Below, piece by piece: positions 25,804 through 36,083 of a stretch of 64,000 nt of DNA (positions are counted from its first letter, which is position 1; the number at the start of each line of letters is the position of its first letter). A program made the position numbers and the translations under genes. Below the pieces are notes generated by a model. The model was not told the origin of the DNA and did no database searches. It worked only from the letters and a program-made list of their open reading frames with translations. Source of the stretch: Synechococcus sp. M44_DOE_062 (lineage in GTDB: Bacteria; Cyanobacteriota; Cyanobacteriia; Thermostichales; Thermostichaceae); NCBI GenBank assembly GCA_015295985.1, contig DVDX01000017.1:1-64000 (forward strand), in the 5' to 3' direction.

Positions 25804-26586
25804 CTACTGGGATCCCAGGATCCCTCGATCCTTGGCTGCCCGAACTGCCCGGCGAAAGGTCAGTAAGCCCAGGCCGAAGTAGAAAACGCCGCTGGTCAGA
25901 GCGATGAGCAGCCGCACGGGATCCAAGCCCGCCTCCCGCACCATCACATCTCGCAGCAGCCCAGCTCCTGCTGTCATGGACAGACTTTGCCCTAGCCACC
26001 TCAGGGATCCCGGCCATTCTTCCGTGGGAGCAGCCAACAGAAAAAGCAAGCCGAATTGGCTGATAATTAAAAGCTGCTGAATTCGCTTCCAAATCAGAGC
26101 GGCGGATCCCAGCAGAAAGGAAAAACCGTAGGCCCCCAGCACCACGCTCACCAAAGGCAACACCAGAGCAGGGGGAAACCGCAACCGGCTGCCCGTCAGC
26201 AGCAAAATAACGCCCAGAATAACGACAACAATAGAAAGGCGCAACACCAAGCTGGCACAAGCCCGTGCCAAGAAGAGAGTGGCTGCCGAAAATGGCGAGA
26301 GCAACACCTGCTCCAAGGTGCCTGTCTGGGCTTCCACCTGCAGGTTGAGAGCGATGTCGTTCACCACAAAAATGACCAGCGTCCAGAGCACATAGCCGAT
26401 CACCACCGCATCCAACCGTTCGCCAAATTGGGAGGCAGGCCCTGCCACATATTGGGCGCCGGCAAAGAGGGCATAGAAGAAGAACGTGGTGATCAGGATC
26501 CCGCCCAGGGCCTCCGCCGGATAGCGGATGTACTGGATCCAGGCCCGCTTCAGCTCTGCCCAAAACAGGTGCATCACCGGCATCAT
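25804..26586 (-). CDS. ABC-2 type transporter permease
   Basis: A 260-residue permease with six hydrophobic segments and the ABC-2 pattern near its end (GLGLLTFRRAVRAAKDRG). FWAELKRAWIQYIRYPAEAL at the N-terminus is typical of exporters of drugs, lipids or polysaccharides. It lies 19 bases downstream of the ATPase gene with which it would form a transporter. That ATPase is broken, so this permease may lack its partner. Substrate unknown. Confidence 0.88.
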   Translation of the reverse strand: MMPVMHLFWAELKRAWIQYIRYPAEALGGILITTFFFYALFAGAQYVAGPASQFGERLDAVVIGYVLWTLVIFVVNDIALNLQVEAQTGTLEQVLLSPFSAATLFLARACASLVLRLSIVVVILGVILLLTGSRLRFPPALVLPLVSVVLGAYGFSFLLGSAALIWKRIQQLLIISQFGLLFLLAAPTEEWPGSLRWLGQSLSMTAGAGLLRDVMVREAGLDPVRLLIALTSGVFYFGLGLLTFRRAVRAAKDRGILGSQ

Positions 26587-27301
26587 CCTTGCCCCTCCCC
26601 CCTTTTCAATACAATAATTTGAGGAAAATATGGGTGAGATCGGCTTCCTCCCGCTTGAGGCTAAGCAAGGGCAAAGGCTTCAAGATCTCCAGCACCTGAT
26701 AGAGCGTCTCTGGCGGGCCGCTGAAACGCACCTGATGGGATCCGAGAATCTCCACCCCTTGGCGGGCCAGTTGTTCAAACCTCCAGGGATCCAGCCCCTG
26801 TTCCAGCTCGATCCGGTAAGTACCGACGGCGCCGGCAAAGTGCCGGATCAACTCTCCCGTGGGGGCTTGGGCGATGATCACCCCTTGTCGAATAACGGCT
26901 ACCGGATCCGAGAGCGCTTCCGCAATATCCAGTTGATGGGTGGTGAGCAAGATGGCTCGACCCGAAGCGACAATTTGGCGGATCAGGGATTTCACCGCTT
27001 GCGCCGATTCCACATCCAACCCCAGGGTGGGCTCATCCAGCAGCAACAGGGCCGGTTGATGCAGGAGGGCGACGGCAATGGCCACCTTCTGCTGCATGCC
27101 CCGCGAAAGGGTTTGCACGGCCACATCCCGTTTCTCCCGCAGGCCAAAGGTCTCCAGCAGCTCTAACCCCCGTTGCCGAGCGGTTCTGGGGGATAGCCCC
27201 CGCAGCACACCGAAGTACTCCAGGTTCTGTAGGGGGGTCATCCGCCAGTAGAGGTTGCGATTGCCTTCCAGCACTGCCCCCACCTGGGCCAGGGCCCCCG
27301 G

Positions 27302-27325
27302 AAAGGCTACGCCCGCTGCGCGAAC
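27302..27325 (-). repeat. Short dispersed repeat inside ABC ATPase pseudogene (copy 1)
   Basis: On the minus strand GTTCGCGC then AGCGGGCGTAGCCTTT, a consensus copy read in frame as VRAAGVAF. Confidence 0.8.
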
Positions 27326-27394
27326 GGTATGGGGATCCCGTCCGAGAACGCGCACCGTGCCTGCATCGGGTTAGATCAGCCCGGCAATGAGCTT

Positions 27395-27424
27395 GTTCGC
27401 CTCTGGCGGCGCGGAGCGCTATGG
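27395..27424 (+). repeat. Short dispersed repeat inside ABC ATPase pseudogene (copy 2)
   Basis: GTTCGCCTCTGGCGG then CGCGGAGCGCTATGG. Nearly identical to the mfd copy at 30128 but with one extra T, which accounts for the frameshift just after Walker A. Confidence 0.8.
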
Positions 27425-27679
27425 TGGTGGTCTTGCCGGCCCCGTTGGGCCCCAGAAAAGCCAGGATCTCCCCCGCCGCAATCGTCAGGGACACATCCAC
27501 CACCGCCCGCACCTCCTTGCTCCCCTGCCGGTAAGTCTTCTGCAGGTGGTGGGCTTCTAGAACTTTCATGACGCAAGCACGATGCAAAAAGGAATGCAAA
27601 AGTTTAAACAGAGGAAGGTCGGCCATCCCAGTTTCTCACAGCGGAGCATGGGCCTGTCCCGAAAGGGATCCGGCAGGGT

Positions 27680-30600
27680 CTAGGAGGTTGCTGGGATCCC
27701 GGCCTCCGTTCGGCTTAAGGCCAAGCTCATCTTGTCCAACCACTGCAAAAGGCTCTCCAGTTGCTGCGCTGCCGGTACCATCCCCAGACCCCGCACCGTC
27801 ACCTTGCCCGGTTGGTAAACAAAGCGAGGCTGCAGGTGAGTGGGCAGGGCCTCTTTCAGGCGATTCCAAGCAGGCTCCTCCATGGGGGTTTCCAAAAGCA
27901 CATGCTCCTTGACCGGTTTGATGCGGGAAAAGCCCAAGGTTCGGGCCAGCACCTTCAGCTCCATCACCCGCAGCAGCTCCTGGGTAGGCTTGGGCAGGGG
28001 GCCAAAGCGGTCTTGCCATTCCTGGGCAATTTGCAACAGCTCGACCCGAGAGCCGGCAGCGGCCAGTTGTCGATAAGCCTGCATCTTCTGATCTTCGTCG
28101 GGGATATAGCTTTGCGGGATCATAGCGGTAACATTGAGGTCGATTTGCGTGTCCTCCACCTGCGGGATCTCCTGGCCGCGGATCTCTCGAATAGCCTCTT
28201 GCAGCATCTCCAGGTAAAGATCGAAGCCCACCGCATTGACTTGCCCCGATTGCTGGGTGCCCAACAGGTTGCCAATGCCGCGAATTTCCATATCCCGCAT
28301 CGCCAACTGATAGCCGGATCCCAGTTGGGTAAATTCCTGAATGGCCTGGAGACGTTTGCGGGCGTCCTCGCTGAGGATCCCATCTTCTCGATAAAACAAC
28401 CAGGCATGCGCTTGGATCCCGGCCCGGCCCACCCGGCCCCGCAGTTGGTACAACTGAGCCAATCCAAACTCCTGGGCATTTTCAATCAAGATGGTGTTCA
28501 CTCTGGGGATATCCAAACCTGATTCGATGATGGTGGTGCAGACCAAAATATCGGTTTCGCCATTGTTAAAGGCCAGCATGGTGGATTCCAGCTCTCCTTC
28601 CGGCATTTGCCCGTGAGCAATGGCAATGCGGGCGCCGGGCACCCATTCCCGCAATTTGGCGCTGGCTTCTTCGATCCCCTCGATGCGGTTGACCACATAA
28701 AACACTTGCCCACCGCGATCCAACTCCTGGCGGATGGCTGTGCGGACAACCTCAGGATTGTAGGGGGAAAGGTGAGTTTTAATGGGCCGACGGGAAGGCG
28801 GGGGAGTTTGGATCAGGCTCATTTCCCGCAGACCCGACAAGGCCATATACAGGGTGCGGGGGATGGGGGTGGCGGTGAGTGTCAGCACATCCACCTGGGT
28901 TTTCAGCAGCTTAATCTTCTCTTTTTGGTTGACGCCAAATCGCTGCTCTTCGTCAATCACCAAAAGGCCCAAATCGCGGAATTGCACATCTTTGCCCAAA
29001 AGCTGGTGGGTGCCCACCACAACATCCAGTTCGCCGCTTTTGAGACGAGATAAGATTTCTTTTTTCTCCTCCGAGGTGCGGAAGCGGTTGAGCAGCCCCA
29101 CTTGAATGGGATAGGGAGCAAAGCGCTCTTTTAAGGTGTGATAATGCTGCTGGGTGAGAATGGTGGTCGGCGCCAAAAGAGCCACTTGCTTGCCGGCGGT
29201 TACGGCCTTGAAAATGGCGCGGATGGCCACTTCCGTTTTGCCAAAACCCACGTCCCCACACAGCAACCGATCCATAGGTCGTGGAGATTCCATATCCCGC
29301 TTGATCTCCTGGACGGCGCGGAGTTGATCTGGCGTCAGGGGATAGGGAAAAGAATCCTCCAGCTCCTGTTGCCAAGGAGAATCAGGCGGGAAGGCATAGC
29401 CCCTCTGTTCGGCGCGCTTGGCATAGAGTTGCAGCAGGTCAAAGGCTACTTTTTGCAGGCTCTTTTTGACTTTTTGCTTGGCCTTTTCCCAAGTGCTGCC
29501 GGACATTTTGTGCAGGGCAGGAGGCCCATCCCCGCTGGCCCGGTAGCGGGAGAGGGAGTTGACTTGGTCGGCAGCCACCCGCAACAGGCCATCGCTGTAT
29601 TGAATGACCAGATACTCGCGGGTTTCGCCGCCGATGGTAAGGCTTTCCAGCCGCAGAAACTGGCCGATGCCGTGGGCCTTGTGAACGACAAAATCCCCCG
29701 GCTTGAGCAGGTTGGGATCCACCTGGCGGGAGCTGGCTTGGCGGCGCTTGCGCACATAGGTGGGGGTGGCCAGGCTGTGTTGGCCGAAAAACTCGCGGTC
29801 GGTGAGCACCACCCACCCCAAGGTGGGCAGGAGAAACCCCTCCAGATCGGCCAAGCCGGAGTACTTCAGGGCCACCGGGGTGTAAGACTGTAGCTGCCGC
29901 TCCAGAGCCGGGAAGTCTTTGGGGTTGGGCACATACTGGGCGGGGCAGTCGTGTTCTTGCAGCAGAGCCACGGTGCGGGAGGGTTGGGCAGAGAGGATCC
30001 ACACCTGCAACTGTTGCTTGCGGTACTCGCGCAGGGTTTTGGCCAGGGATCCAAACTGGTGGGGGATGGCGGGAACGGCCCGGCTTTTCAGGTCGATGGC
30101 GGCGGATTCTCCCGGAGTGGGAGCAGCGTTCGCCTCGGCGGCGCGGATCGCTATGGCGCGGGCCAACAGGCGGGGGAAGGGATCCCAGTCGGAGGCATGG
30201 AGATCGAAAGGGCGGTGAAAGGGCTGCAAAGCCGGTTCCGCAACCTGGGCCAGTTGCCACTGCTCTTGGGCGTGATAGAACCACTGCTGGCTGTGGGCCT
30301 GGCACTGCTCTGGCTCGTCGATCAGGATGAGGGTGGTGGGATCCAGATAGCTGAGCAAATTGGCGGGAGGCGTGTAGAGCAGGCCGAGAAAACGGCGCAA
30401 GCCCTCCGAGGGAGTGGACGACTGCTCCAACTGCTGCCGCAGGCTTTGGGAGAGCTGATCGGCTTTTTCCTGCAAAGCTGGCCTCAAGATAGGTTCATAG
30501 CCGGTGGGGGTAAGCCAGACGTAGGGGATCCCATCTTGGGAGCGCTGGCTCACCGGGTCAAACTCCCGCAGCCTCTCCAGCTCGTTGCCAAACCACTCCA

Positions 30601-31183
30601 GCCGCACGGGCCATTCGCAGGCCACCGGGAAAACGTCGAGAATATCGCCCCGTCGGCTCCACTGCCCCTCACTTTCCACCAAATTCACCCGCTGGTAGCC
30701 CAGACGGGTCAACTGCTGCCCCAACTGCTGGGGAGACATCTCCAGGCCGGGTTCCAGCTTGAGACAAAAGGCCCGGAACACCTCCGGGGGGGGAAGGTGG
30801 GGTTGTAGGGCCCGCTCCGTGGCTACGATGGCAAGCCCGGTTTTGCCCTGAAGGCAATCGGCCAGCACCTGAAACTGGCCCCACACCAGCTCCGGTTCCA
30901 GGTCAAAAGGTTCGTAGGGGGAAGCCTCTGAAGTGGGGTAAAGCTGTACGCTCTCCCAACCCATGCCCTCCAACTGCGCCGTCCAACGGCCCGCCTCCTC
31001 CAAGGTAGCCGTGACCACCAACAGAGAGCGGCCTTCCTGCTGGGCCAAAGCCGAGGCGATCAACCCCTTCGGGATCCGCCCTGCCCCTTCCAGATCGGCC
31101 CGTCGCTGTGATCTCAACCGGGCGGCCAACTCTTGAATCAAGCTGGATTGGGTTAGAAAGCGCACCAGCGGGATAAACGACAT
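27680..31183 (-). CDS. mfd: Transcription-repair coupling factor Mfd
   Basis: An ATP-dependent translocase that removes RNA polymerase stalled at DNA lesions and recruits UvrA. About 1167 residues from the ATG giving [12 protein letters not shown] (a purine-rich GGTGGAAG precedes it); an upstream in-frame extension of 60 residues is unlikely. Visible parts are the UvrB-like N-terminal domains, the RNAP-interaction domain ([20 protein letters not shown]), helicase motifs ([50 protein letters not shown]) and the TRCF C-terminal domain. A dispersed repeat is translated in frame around [13 protein letters not shown] in the N-terminal region without breaking the gene. Confidence 0.97.
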   Translation of the reverse strand: MSFIPLVRFLTQSSLIQELAARLRSQRRADLEGAGRIPKGLIASALAQQEGRSLLVVTATLEEAGRWTAQLEGMGWESVQLYPTSEASPYEPFDLEPELVWGQFQVLADCLQGKTGLAIVATERALQPHLPPPEVFRAFCLKLEPGLEMSPQQLGQQLTRLGYQRVNLVESEGQWSRRGDILDVFPVACEWPVRLEWFGNELERLREFDPVSQRSQDGIPYVWLTPTGYEPILRPALQEKADQLSQSLRQQLEQSSTPSEGLRRFLGLLYTPPANLLSYLDPTTLILIDEPEQCQAHSQQWFYHAQEQWQLAQVAEPALQPFHRPFDLHASDWDPFPRLLARAIAIRAAEANAAPTPGESAAIDLKSRAVPAIPHQFGSLAKTLREYRKQQLQVWILSAQPSRTVALLQEHDCPAQYVPNPKDFPALERQLQSYTPVALKYSGLADLEGFLLPTLGWVVLTDREFFGQHSLATPTYVRKRRQASSRQVDPNLLKPGDFVVHKAHGIGQFLRLESLTIGGETREYLVIQYSDGLLRVAADQVNSLSRYRASGDGPPALHKMSGSTWEKAKQKVKKSLQKVAFDLLQLYAKRAEQRGYAFPPDSPWQQELEDSFPYPLTPDQLRAVQEIKRDMESPRPMDRLLCGDVGFGKTEVAIRAIFKAVTAGKQVALLAPTTILTQQHYHTLKERFAPYPIQVGLLNRFRTSEEKKEILSRLKSGELDVVVGTHQLLGKDVQFRDLGLLVIDEEQRFGVNQKEKIKLLKTQVDVLTLTATPIPRTLYMALSGLREMSLIQTPPPSRRPIKTHLSPYNPEVVRTAIRQELDRGGQVFYVVNRIEGIEEASAKLREWVPGARIAIAHGQMPEGELESTMLAFNNGETDILVCTTIIESGLDIPRVNTILIENAQEFGLAQLYQLRGRVGRAGIQAHAWLFYREDGILSEDARKRLQAIQEFTQLGSGYQLAMRDMEIRGIGNLLGTQQSGQVNAVGFDLYLEMLQEAIREIRGQEIPQVEDTQIDLNVTAMIPQSYIPDEDQKMQAYRQLAAAGSRVELLQIAQEWQDRFGPLPKPTQELLRVMELKVLARTLGFSRIKPVKEHVLLETPMEEPAWNRLKEALPTHLQPRFVYQPGKVTVRGLGMVPAAQQLESLLQWLDKMSLALSRTEAGIPATS
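30128..30156 (+). repeat. Short dispersed repeat inside mfd
   Basis: GTTCGCCTCGGCGG then CGCGGATCGCTATGG. A length multiple that keeps the mfd frame open; compare 27395-27424. Confidence 0.8.
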
Positions 31184-31669
31184 CTTCCACCCCACACTGC
31201 AAACTGGGATCCCCAACAAGCAGGGATCCCAATTCTGGCAGGCTCCGGGGACAATCAGCAGCCGTCTGCCAGCCCTGTAAGCCGGAAGTCCTCCTTTGCT
31301 GGGAATTGATCCTCGGCCTACTAGGGCAACAGTTTTGTTGTTTAAAGACGAGGAAAACCACAACCCTACTTGACAGCCTGCCAGGCTTTGGCCACTGGGT
31401 TCATAGTGGGCTTTTTCCCTTGTAGTCTAAATCACAAAAAAAGAGTTATGCTTCCAGAATCCTAAAATTAACCTTTAGAGTCAGACGGTCTGTCGATTGT
31501 CTTAGCCAAGATTCGATGTTAGAAGAAACAAAAAGCAGGGCTTTCCCGACCTCATCTAATGTCTGCTAGTGAGCAAGATGTTTTTCATATAGAGATGTAG
31601 CTGTATCAACTGCAGCAGATGTTGTCGGAAAAGGCTGTAGGGGTCAATTCAACTGAGCTTGGTGCAAAC
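31184..31669. other. Divergent mfd-cydA spacer
   Basis: AT-richer than its surroundings between 31430 and 31620. The cydA promoter should lie here; no confident -35/-10 pair was chosen. Bases 31592-31637 align without gaps to 36378-36423 (see findings). Two in-frame extensions into the spacer exist, one for mfd and one for cydA (ATG 31619), both judged less likely than the starts given. Confidence 0.45.
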
Positions 31670-33109
31670 ATGTTTCTGGATACCGTTGCCCTTTCTCGTC
31701 TACAGTTTGCCCTCACGGCCATTTTTCACATGTTGTGGCCGGTTTTAACAACGGGGATGGCCATTTACCTTGTTGTTATTGAGGGACTTTGGCTAAAAAC
31801 CCGCAACCTAGATTACTACCGTCACGCCCGTTTTTGGTCAAAACTCTATGTGTTGAACTTTGGTATTGGCGTGGCCTCAGGCTTGCCGATGGCCTTTCAG
31901 TTTGGCATGAACTGGGCGCCCTTCTCCGAAGCAGTGGGAGATTTTTTTGGCACCATCCTGGGGTTTGAAGGCACGATGGCCTTTATGCTGGAGGCCAGCT
32001 TTCTGGGGATCATGCTGTTCGGCTGGGATCGCGTGCCGCCGGTGATTCACTGGATCTCGACGATCCTGGTGGCTTTCGGTGCCAATCTATCCACTTTTTG
32101 GATCCTGACGGCCAACTCTTGGCTGCAGACACCGGCAGGTGGTGTGTTCGTGGATGGGAAATTTGTGGTGCGGGACTACCTGCAAGCAATCGTCAACCCT
32201 TTCATGGTCAATAGCTTTCTGCACATGTTTTTTGCCACCCTGGAAACCTCTTTGTTTGTCATTGGTGGCATCAGCGCCTGGTACATCCTCAATTGGCGGC
32301 ACAGCGAGTTTTTCTCCCGCTCCCTCAAAGTGGTCTTGGCGATGGCCCTAGTGGTTGCCCCCCTGCAGGTGTATATCGGCCATTTGAGCGCGGAGCAAGT
32401 GTATCGCCATCAGCCGGCCAAACTGGCAGCTATGGAGGCCCAGTGGGAGACGATCCCCGCCGGTGAGCGGGCGGACTGGAGCCTTTTGGCCTTGCCCAAC
32501 GACCATGAAGAGCGCAACGAGTGGGAGGTGAAGATCCCCGGCGCGCTGGGCTATCTGCTGGAGTTTAAGCCCAAGCTGGATCAACCCATTCAAGGGCTCA
32601 AAAGCTGGGATCCCCAGAATCGTCCCCATATGGTCGGCTTGATCTACTACTCCTTTAGAACAATGGTGGCCATTGGTCTCTTTCTGGCCGGGCTTATGGG
32701 AGTCACCCTTGTCCAATGGCTGAGGGGCAAGCTGTCGGCGGAAGCCCTTTCCCAGCAGAAATGGCTGATGAGAGCATGGGTCTTCGCAGGGCCCTTGGGA
32801 TACATCGCCGTCGAGACCGGTTGGATTGTTCGTTGTGTGGGTCGGCAGCCCTGGATTGTGTATGGACAACTGCGCACGGTGGACTCGGTTTCACCGCTGC
32901 CGGCAGGAGAAGTGCTGTTTTCTCTGCTTGGCCTAACCGCGTTGTACACCGTGTTTTTCGTGGCCGCCCTTTACTTTGGCAGCCGCATCATCCGCAAAGG
33001 GCCAAACCTGGAGTTGCCCGCCCCTGCCACAGCAACGCAGCCGGTGCCGGTGATTGTAATTGAGCCTGCCCGCCACGAGCCGGATCGCCGTCCTGCAGAA
33101 GCTCGATAG
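31670..33109 (+). CDS. cydA: Cytochrome bd-type quinol oxidase subunit I
   Basis: A terminal oxidase subunit carrying hemes b and d. 479 residues from ATG 31670; an ATG 17 codons earlier is possible. LSRLQFALTAIFHMLWP places the heme ligand His at residue 20. FGFEGTMAFMLEASFLGIML-type sequence carries the conserved Glu, and GRQPWIVYGQLRT is the family hallmark. The Q-loop is short, as in the cyanide-insensitive (CIO) subgroup common in cyanobacteria. Followed by cydB after about 240 bases. It allows respiration at low oxygen and relieves over-reduction of the quinone pool. Confidence 0.96.
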   Translation: MFLDTVALSRLQFALTAIFHMLWPVLTTGMAIYLVVIEGLWLKTRNLDYYRHARFWSKLYVLNFGIGVASGLPMAFQFGMNWAPFSEAVGDFFGTILGFEGTMAFMLEASFLGIMLFGWDRVPPVIHWISTILVAFGANLSTFWILTANSWLQTPAGGVFVDGKFVVRDYLQAIVNPFMVNSFLHMFFATLETSLFVIGGISAWYILNWRHSEFFSRSLKVVLAMALVVAPLQVYIGHLSAEQVYRHQPAKLAAMEAQWETIPAGERADWSLLALPNDHEERNEWEVKIPGALGYLLEFKPKLDQPIQGLKSWDPQNRPHMVGLIYYSFRTMVAIGLFLAGLMGVTLVQWLRGKLSAEALSQQKWLMRAWVFAGPLGYIAVETGWIVRCVGRQPWIVYGQLRTVDSVSPLPAGEVLFSLLGLTALYTVFFVAALYFGSRIIRKGPNLELPAPATATQPVPVIVIEPARHEPDRRPAEAR

Positions 33110-33346
33110 CAATGGTGCGGCTGGCTATCTCAACCAGCCATTCCCAGTCGTAACAAAACCCAGGCGACGTAACAGGTTCATTCCCGGTAGCCGTGAAACC
33201 GGTCGTTGCGTTGGTTCCCAACTCCTCTTTTCCCCTGGGAAAGAGGACAGGGGCGAGGGTGGTCATGTCAGCAGCTCGGTGGGTTTGGGTTGGGCAATCG
33301 GGAACCGCCCTCAAGTGGTTTGAAACAGCCAATGGCGGAGAGAACA

Positions 33347-34396
33347 ATGATGGAATCTTTTGAGCCTTTGCAACGGTTTTTGCCGCAAGTCTGGTTTTTT
33401 ATCCTGGGCCTATTCCTCTTTCTCTACGTTCTGCTGGACGGGTTTGACCTGGGAGTCGGCATCTTGTCCCTGACGGCCTCCAGCGAGACCCGGCGCAGCA
33501 TCCTCATGACCAGCCTGGGCAATGTTTGGGATGCCAACGAGACGTGGCTGGTGTTGATGGGGGGATCCCTATTTGGATCCTTCCCCCTCGCCTATGCCAC
33601 CATTCTCAATGCCCTCTACATACCCTTGGTGATCATGGTGGTGGGCCTGATCTTGCGGGCCGTTTCCTTCGAGTTTCGGGAGAACGCCGACAACAAGCTG
33701 GTATGGAACATCGCCTTCGGGGCAGGCAGCTTTTTGGCGGCCTTGGGTCAAGGGTTTGCCTTGGGCAGTGTCTTTGAAGGGATCCGAGTGGACGAGGCCG
33801 GCCACTTTGCCGGCAGCCCCTGGGATTGGCTGACCTGGCGCTCCCTGCTGGTAGCTCTTACCCTCATCCAGGGGTATGTCTTGATCGGCTCGGCCTACTT
33901 GATTGTGAAAACCACTGGAGAACTCCAGAAAACCTATTACAGGACAGCAACCATCGCCACATGGACCACCCTGATTGGGGCGCTGTTTATCACCATCAGC
34001 ACTCCCATCATGTCCGAGCAGGCACGCACTCAGCTCTTCTCGCCCCCTCTTTTCTACATCTTTGCCGCCATTCCGGCGCTGGGGCTTTTGTTTGTGGCCT
34101 TGTTGCTGCGCAGTCTGCGCCGGCGCGAAGAAAATAGCGTTTTGGTTTACACCTTTCTCATTTTTGCGCTTTCTTTTATCGGCTTGGGGTTCATGGTTTT
34201 CCCCAACATTATTCCCCCCAGCGTTACCATCTACGAAGCGGCGGCTTCCCCCAGCTCGCTGGTGTTCATGCTCACCTTTATCGGCTTTCTAATCCCAGTT
34301 ATCTTGTCCTACAACATCTACAACTATGTTGTGTTCCGGGGCAAAATCGTGGTGCAAGAGGTAGCTGAAGAGGCCAAAGTTCCAGAGGCAGTTTAA
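33347..34396 (+). CDS. cydB: Cytochrome bd-type quinol oxidase subunit II
   Basis: Partner of CydA; 349 residues. Start at the first of two adjacent ATGs, with GGCGGAG 7-10 bases upstream; a longer open frame without SD is discounted. The family motifs are VLLDGFDLGVGILSL near the N-terminus and NVWDANETWLVLMGGSLFGS, then FPLAYATILNALYIPL. About eight to nine membrane helices. The gene ends just before a strong terminator, so cydAB form one transcription unit. Confidence 0.96.
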   Translation: MMESFEPLQRFLPQVWFFILGLFLFLYVLLDGFDLGVGILSLTASSETRRSILMTSLGNVWDANETWLVLMGGSLFGSFPLAYATILNALYIPLVIMVVGLILRAVSFEFRENADNKLVWNIAFGAGSFLAALGQGFALGSVFEGIRVDEAGHFAGSPWDWLTWRSLLVALTLIQGYVLIGSAYLIVKTTGELQKTYYRTATIATWTTLIGALFITISTPIMSEQARTQLFSPPLFYIFAAIPALGLLFVALLLRSLRRREENSVLVYTFLIFALSFIGLGFMVFPNIIPPSVTIYEAAASPSSLVFMLTFIGFLIPVILSYNIYNYVVFRGKIVVQEVAEEAKVPEAV

Positions 34397-34419
34397 GCTG
34401 GCCCAAGACCGAAGAACGA

Positions 34420-34452
34420 CCCCGCCCGGTATGCCAGGCGGGGCAATTTTTT
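34420..34452 (+). terminator. Rho-independent terminator after cydB
   Basis: Stem CCCCGCC / GGCGGGG (34420-34426 with 34437-34443), a 10-base loop, then CAA and six T (34447-34452). It lies 24 bases after the cydB stop and faces a convergent gene. Confidence 0.85.
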
Positions 34453-34484
34453 AGGCGCAATCGAATGCCTATAGAGATCGGCTC

Positions 34485-36083
34485 TCACTCTCTCTTGAGC
34501 CATTGCCGGATCTGCTCGGCAGCCACATCGCGACCTCCCAACCCAAAGGCCAAAGCCACCGCCACGGCAATCGCCCCTAGAATGAGACCAAAAGCCAACA
34601 CCACGATGTCAGGGGCCACGCCCATCTGTTGCAAGGCCATTGCCCCAACAAAAACCAAGATAGCCGCCCGCGCTGCCTGTGCCAGCACCCCTGAGGAAGG
34701 GCTACCCAAGCTTTTGATCATAGAGTGGACCAGATTGGCTAAATAAAGGCCGATCCCGAACACCACTGCGCCGATGAGCACCCGACCGGAAATCAGCAAC
34801 AGCCCCTGCACAATGTCAGTCAGGGCTGCAAACTGCAGCAACTCCACTGCCGGCACTGCTCCAAACAAGACCACACCAACCCAGACCACCAAGCCGGCGA
34901 TCTCAGAGGGAGTGCGACGCTTGGCAGTGGGATCTCCTTCAGGCTCAGGAGCAGCAGGTAGGGGCAACCCCAGCCCCGTCACCAGACGGTCAAAACCCAC
35001 CGCCTGCAGCAACTGGGCAACCAAGCTGGCCAAAAATTGCCCCAGCAAGTAAAAGACGGCCAGGATCAAAGCGGATCCCGCGATCAAGGGAATGGCCCGC
35101 AACACCTGCTCCAGCATCGCCACTGCCGGATCGGAGATGGCCCGAATTTCCAGAGCGTTTAGAGCCGCAATGACCGCCGGGATCAACACCAAAACATACA
35201 CCACCGTCCCGACGATCTGGGCCAACTGGGGAACGCCAAAGCGTGCCCCCAACCGGTTTGCCCCCGCTGCCACCAGCAGATTGGAGAGGATCCCACGCAC
35301 GATGCGGGCCAGAAACCAGCCCACCACACCGATGATCAGCGCCCCCAGGATGCGCGGCACCATCGACAGCAACTGATCCACCAGGTTTTGCACTGGCTGC
35401 AAAGGCCCCTGCAGGTTCAGCGTATCCAGGATGATCGGCAAAAAGAACAGCAGAACCAACCAGTAAAGGGCATCCCCCAAAGTTTCATTCAGCAGAAAAG
35501 GGGGAGCCCCCGTGCCTTCCTCTTGGCTGGTCGAGGTTCCTTCTGCGACTGACTCACCGGCAGCGCCTTCCTGTTGCAGAGGCCGGGCTAACTGCTCATC
35601 GAGGTTAAAACGCCGCAGCCCCTGGATGACTGCCAGCCGAGCAACTGTAGCCACCACCCAGCCCACAGTCAGCAGCACCAGCGCCCCACCCACCCGTGGC
35701 AGATAAACGAAGATTTCCCCCAAAAATCTGTTGAGCGGATCGGAAACAGCCTGAAGCTGCAGAGCATTCAGTACTGCCACCAACACGAAGGCAAGGATGA
35801 TCCAGTAGACGGCGGCGGCCACCCAGCGCTCTGTTTGTGGCGGCTTCTCGCCGGGCCTTTGGCCCAAAACCCAAGCAGCCAAGCGATTGTCCAGTTGTGT
35901 CCTCTTGAGAAGTCCTCTGACGCCGAAGGCTACTGCCGTGGCCACTATCCAACCCAGAATTAAGATGGCAATCGCCGCAAGCAGATTGGGCATAAAGTCG
36001 ATAAGCCTAGACCAAAGACTGACAACGAAAGAGATGGCCTCATCTCGAATGGTGTTTCCAGAGGTGTCCATAGTAATCCTCAC
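34485..36083 (-). CDS. Mechanosensitive-channel-like protein with repeated conserved TM helices
   Basis: A 532-residue membrane protein composed of repeated units of the 'conserved TM helix' type found in MscS-related proteins. Each has a pattern like PRVGGALVLLTVGWVVATVA, PRILGALIIGVVGWFLARIV, and further copies, alternating with AISDPAVAMLEQVLRAIPL-type amphipathic linkers. A canonical MscS beta domain is not evident, so gating activity is uncertain. It is convergent with cydB across the terminator. A TATAAT-poor, AT-rich region with a hairpin lies upstream. Confidence 0.8.
   Translation of the reverse strand: MRITMDTSGNTIRDEAISFVVSLWSRLIDFMPNLLAAIAILILGWIVATAVAFGVRGLLKRTQLDNRLAAWVLGQRPGEKPPQTERWVAAAVYWIILAFVLVAVLNALQLQAVSDPLNRFLGEIFVYLPRVGGALVLLTVGWVVATVARLAVIQGLRRFNLDEQLARPLQQEGAAGESVAEGTSTSQEEGTGAPPFLLNETLGDALYWLVLLFFLPIILDTLNLQGPLQPVQNLVDQLLSMVPRILGALIIGVVGWFLARIVRGILSNLLVAAGANRLGARFGVPQLAQIVGTVVYVLVLIPAVIAALNALEIRAISDPAVAMLEQVLRAIPLIAGSALILAVFYLLGQFLASLVAQLLQAVGFDRLVTGLGLPLPAAPEPEGDPTAKRRTPSEIAGLVVWVGVVLFGAVPAVELLQFAALTDIVQGLLLISGRVLIGAVVFGIGLYLANLVHSMIKSLGSPSSGVLAQAARAAILVFVGAMALQQMGVAPDIVVLAFGLILGAIAVAVALAFGLGGRDVAAEQIRQWLKRE

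Larger units (their letters stand above)
26606..27569 (-). pseudogene. ABC-2 transporter ATP-binding protein, disrupted by a repeat-associated frameshift and a nonsense codon
   Basis: It starts MKVLEAHHLQKTYRQG with an SD-poor ATG at 27569. Walker A (FLGPNGAGKTTTI) is followed by a dispersed repeat copy that is one base longer than the copy in mfd, which shifts the frame. The true frame then reads KLIAGLI, stop (TAA at 27371-27373), PDAGTVRVLGRDPHT. A second repeat copy is carried in frame (RAAGVAFPG). The remainder is intact: GAVLEGNRNLYWRMTP, LSRGMQQKVAIAVALLHQPA, LLLLDEPTLGLD. Removing one base gives 321 codons with one internal stop. Two independent lesions argue for a real pseudogene. 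Confidence 0.88.

Noticed and set aside
31184-31363. 60-residue N-terminal extension of Mfd
   Set aside because: Extension lacks similarity to Mfd N-termini; [10 protein letters not shown] after GGTGGAAG is the natural start.
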